A model generated the notes under the pieces. It saw only the letters and a list, made by a program, of their open reading frames with translations. It searched no databases and was not told the origin of the DNA. Shown in pieces: positions 5,823-6,961 of a stretch of DNA of 6,961 nucleotides (position 1 is its first letter; the number at the start of each line of letters is the position of its first letter). The position numbers and the translations under genes are program-made. Origin of the DNA: CAYLNH01 sp964384625 (lineage in GTDB: Bacteria > Verrucomicrobiota > Lentisphaeria > JABSQK01); assembly GCA_964384625.1 (NCBI GenBank), contig CAYLNH010000338.1, positions 1 through 6,961 of the forward strand, given 5' to 3'.

Positions 5823-6842
5823 ATGCCATTGGTACCGATGCGTATCCTCCTCGACCACGCGGCTGAAAACGACTACGGCATCGCCGCGCTGAACGTCAAC
5901 AACATGGAACAGATCCAGGCGATCATGCAGGCCGCTACCGAGACCAATTCACCGGTCATCGTACAGGCCTCCCGCGGCGCCCGCAAATACAGCAACGACG
6001 CCTACCTGCGGCACCTCATGCTCGCTGCTGTCGAACTCAACCCGAAGCTGCCGATCGCCATGCATCTGGACCACGGCAACTCCGCCGAGACCTGCAAGAG
6101 CTCCATCGAACAGGGCTTCACCTCCGTCATGATGGACGGTTCCCTGCTGGAAGACGGCAAGACGCCGGCAACCTACGAGCAGAACGTCGACGTCACCAAG
6201 AAGGTGGTCGAAATGGCCCACGCCGTCGGTGTTACGGTTGAGGGCGAGATCGGCTGTCTGGGCGGCATTGAAGACGGCCACGGCGCCGGCCTCAGCGAAG
6301 AGGACGCCCAGAAGCACCTGACCGATCCGGACCAGGCCGAGCAGTTCGTCGCCGACACCGGCCTCGACGCCCTGGCCGTTGCCATCGGCACCAGCCACGG
6401 CGCCTATAAGTTCAAGAAGAAGCCGACCGGCGAAGTCCTGAAGATGGACCTGATCGAAGAGATCCACCGCCGGCTGCCGAACACCCACATCGTCATGCAC
6501 GGCTCATCGAGCCTGCCGCAGCGGCTGCGCGACATCATCAACGAATTCGGCGGCGACCTGAAGCCGGCCTACGGCGTGCCGATCGAGGAGATCCAACGCG
6601 GCATCAAACACGGCGTCCGCAAGATCAATGTCGACACCGACAACCGCCTGGCCATGACCGGCGCCATCCGCAAGGTCTTCGCCGAGGACCCCGGTCAGTT
6701 CGATCCGCGCAAGTATCTCGGTCCCGCCCGCGAGGCGATGGCCGAAGAATGCAAGAAGCGCATGATCGCCTTTGGTCAGGCCGGCAACGCCGACAAGATC
6801 AAGGTCAAGAGCCTGAAGGAAATGGTGTCCTTCTACGGCTGA
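5823..6842 (+). CDS. fba: Fructose-bisphosphate aldolase, class II (Calvin-cycle subtype)
   Basis: This zinc-dependent cytosolic enzyme interconverts fructose 1,6-bisphosphate with dihydroxyacetone phosphate and glyceraldehyde 3-phosphate, in glycolysis, gluconeogenesis or the Calvin cycle. The 339 residues are full length. Motifs include PVIVQASRGARKY (44-56); MHLDHGNS with the catalytic Asp83 and metal ligand His84; DGS (105-107); VEGEIGCLGG (139-148, Glu142); AIGTSHGAYKF with His192; MHGSSS with His226; and INVDTDNR (268-275), which binds substrate phosphate. The DHAAENDYGIAALNVNN start and ASRGARKY place it with the CbbA-like class IIB group. The subtype name does not prove carbon fixation, since no RuBisCO or phosphoribulokinase gene is present. 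Codon use is strongly biased to C-ending codons, as expected for a highly expressed gene. The start is set by the AAAGGAAG site, and the gene ends just before a strong terminator. Confidence 0.96.
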   Translation: MPLVPMRILLDHAAENDYGIAALNVNNMEQIQAIMQAATETNSPVIVQASRGARKYSNDAYLRHLMLAAVELNPKLPIAMHLDHGNSAETCKSSIEQGFTSVMMDGSLLEDGKTPATYEQNVDVTKKVVEMAHAVGVTVEGEIGCLGGIEDGHGAGLSEEDAQKHLTDPDQAEQFVADTGLDALAVAIGTSHGAYKFKKKPTGEVLKMDLIEEIHRRLPNTHIVMHGSSSLPQRLRDIINEFGGDLKPAYGVPIEEIQRGIKHGVRKINVDTDNRLAMTGAIRKVFAEDPGQFDPRKYLGPAREAMAEECKKRMIAFGQAGNADKIKVKSLKEMVSFYG

Positions 6843-6862
6843 GCTGCGATCGACGATCATCC

Positions 6863-6896
6863 AGGGCAGTCCCGATTCGGGGCTGCCCTTTGTTTT
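6863..6896 (+). terminator. Intrinsic terminator after the aldolase gene
   Basis: AGGGCAGTCCCG (6863-6874) pairs with 6878-6889 around the loop ATT, a 12-bp stem with one G-T pair. TTTGTTTT follows (6889-6896). Hairpin and U-tract sit 21 bp after the stop codon, the standard rho-independent layout. The final 65 bases (6897-6961) show no recognisable gene. Confidence 0.92.
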
Positions 6897-6961
6897 CCCA
6901 CTGTCCCCCAGACCTCAGTAATGCTATCCAACAAGACGCCCATTTCTGCGCTCCAGGTTCC

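Noticed and set aside
6897..6961. Possible convergent gene end on the - strand at the right edge
   Set aside because: A minus frame is open through this stretch and through the terminator, but it lacks the GC-rich third positions of the real genes and resembles nothing.

Overview
The window is GC-rich bacterial DNA with every convincing gene on the + strand and almost no wasted space. It looks like a chromosome of a free-living, probably Gram-negative-type bacterium, because it carries an energy-coupling (MotA/TolQ/ExbB-type) membrane motor and housekeeping metabolism. The gene style (GC-rich, weak Shine-Dalgarno sites, an archaeal-type LysA) would fit an uncultured lineage such as the PVC/Planctomycetes-related phyla, but nothing here fixes the phylum.

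Layout. Positions 1-55 probably hold the last codons of an upstream gene. After a promoter-like region (about 86-113) comes a tightly packed five-gene block, 194-4238, whose genes overlap or lie 2 bp apart: (1) a zinc-ribbon protein with a MotA/TolQ/ExbB channel domain and a Pro-rich tail; (2) and (3) two single-pass proteins that look like divergent ExbD/TolR-type stators; (4) a membrane-anchored TPR-like protein; (5) a PrsW-family intramembrane protease with its motifs intact. A strong 17-21 bp inverted repeat (4277-4323) follows. Two housekeeping genes come next, each with its own TATAGT promoter: a diaminopimelate decarboxylase (lysA, 4417-5685) and a class II fructose-bisphosphate aldolase of the Calvin-cycle subtype (5823-6842). 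The aldolase is followed by a textbook intrinsic terminator (6863-6896).

Working together. The five-gene block is the interesting part. Its composition suggests an ion-driven membrane motor: one channel protein and two different stator-like partners, one with the expected membrane Asp and one with Ser in that place. A periplasmic or cytoplasmic TPR adaptor and a membrane protease are co-translated with it. The motor assignment rests on motif recognition and gene order. The cellular task of the block is unknown. The lysA and aldolase genes have no evident functional link to it.
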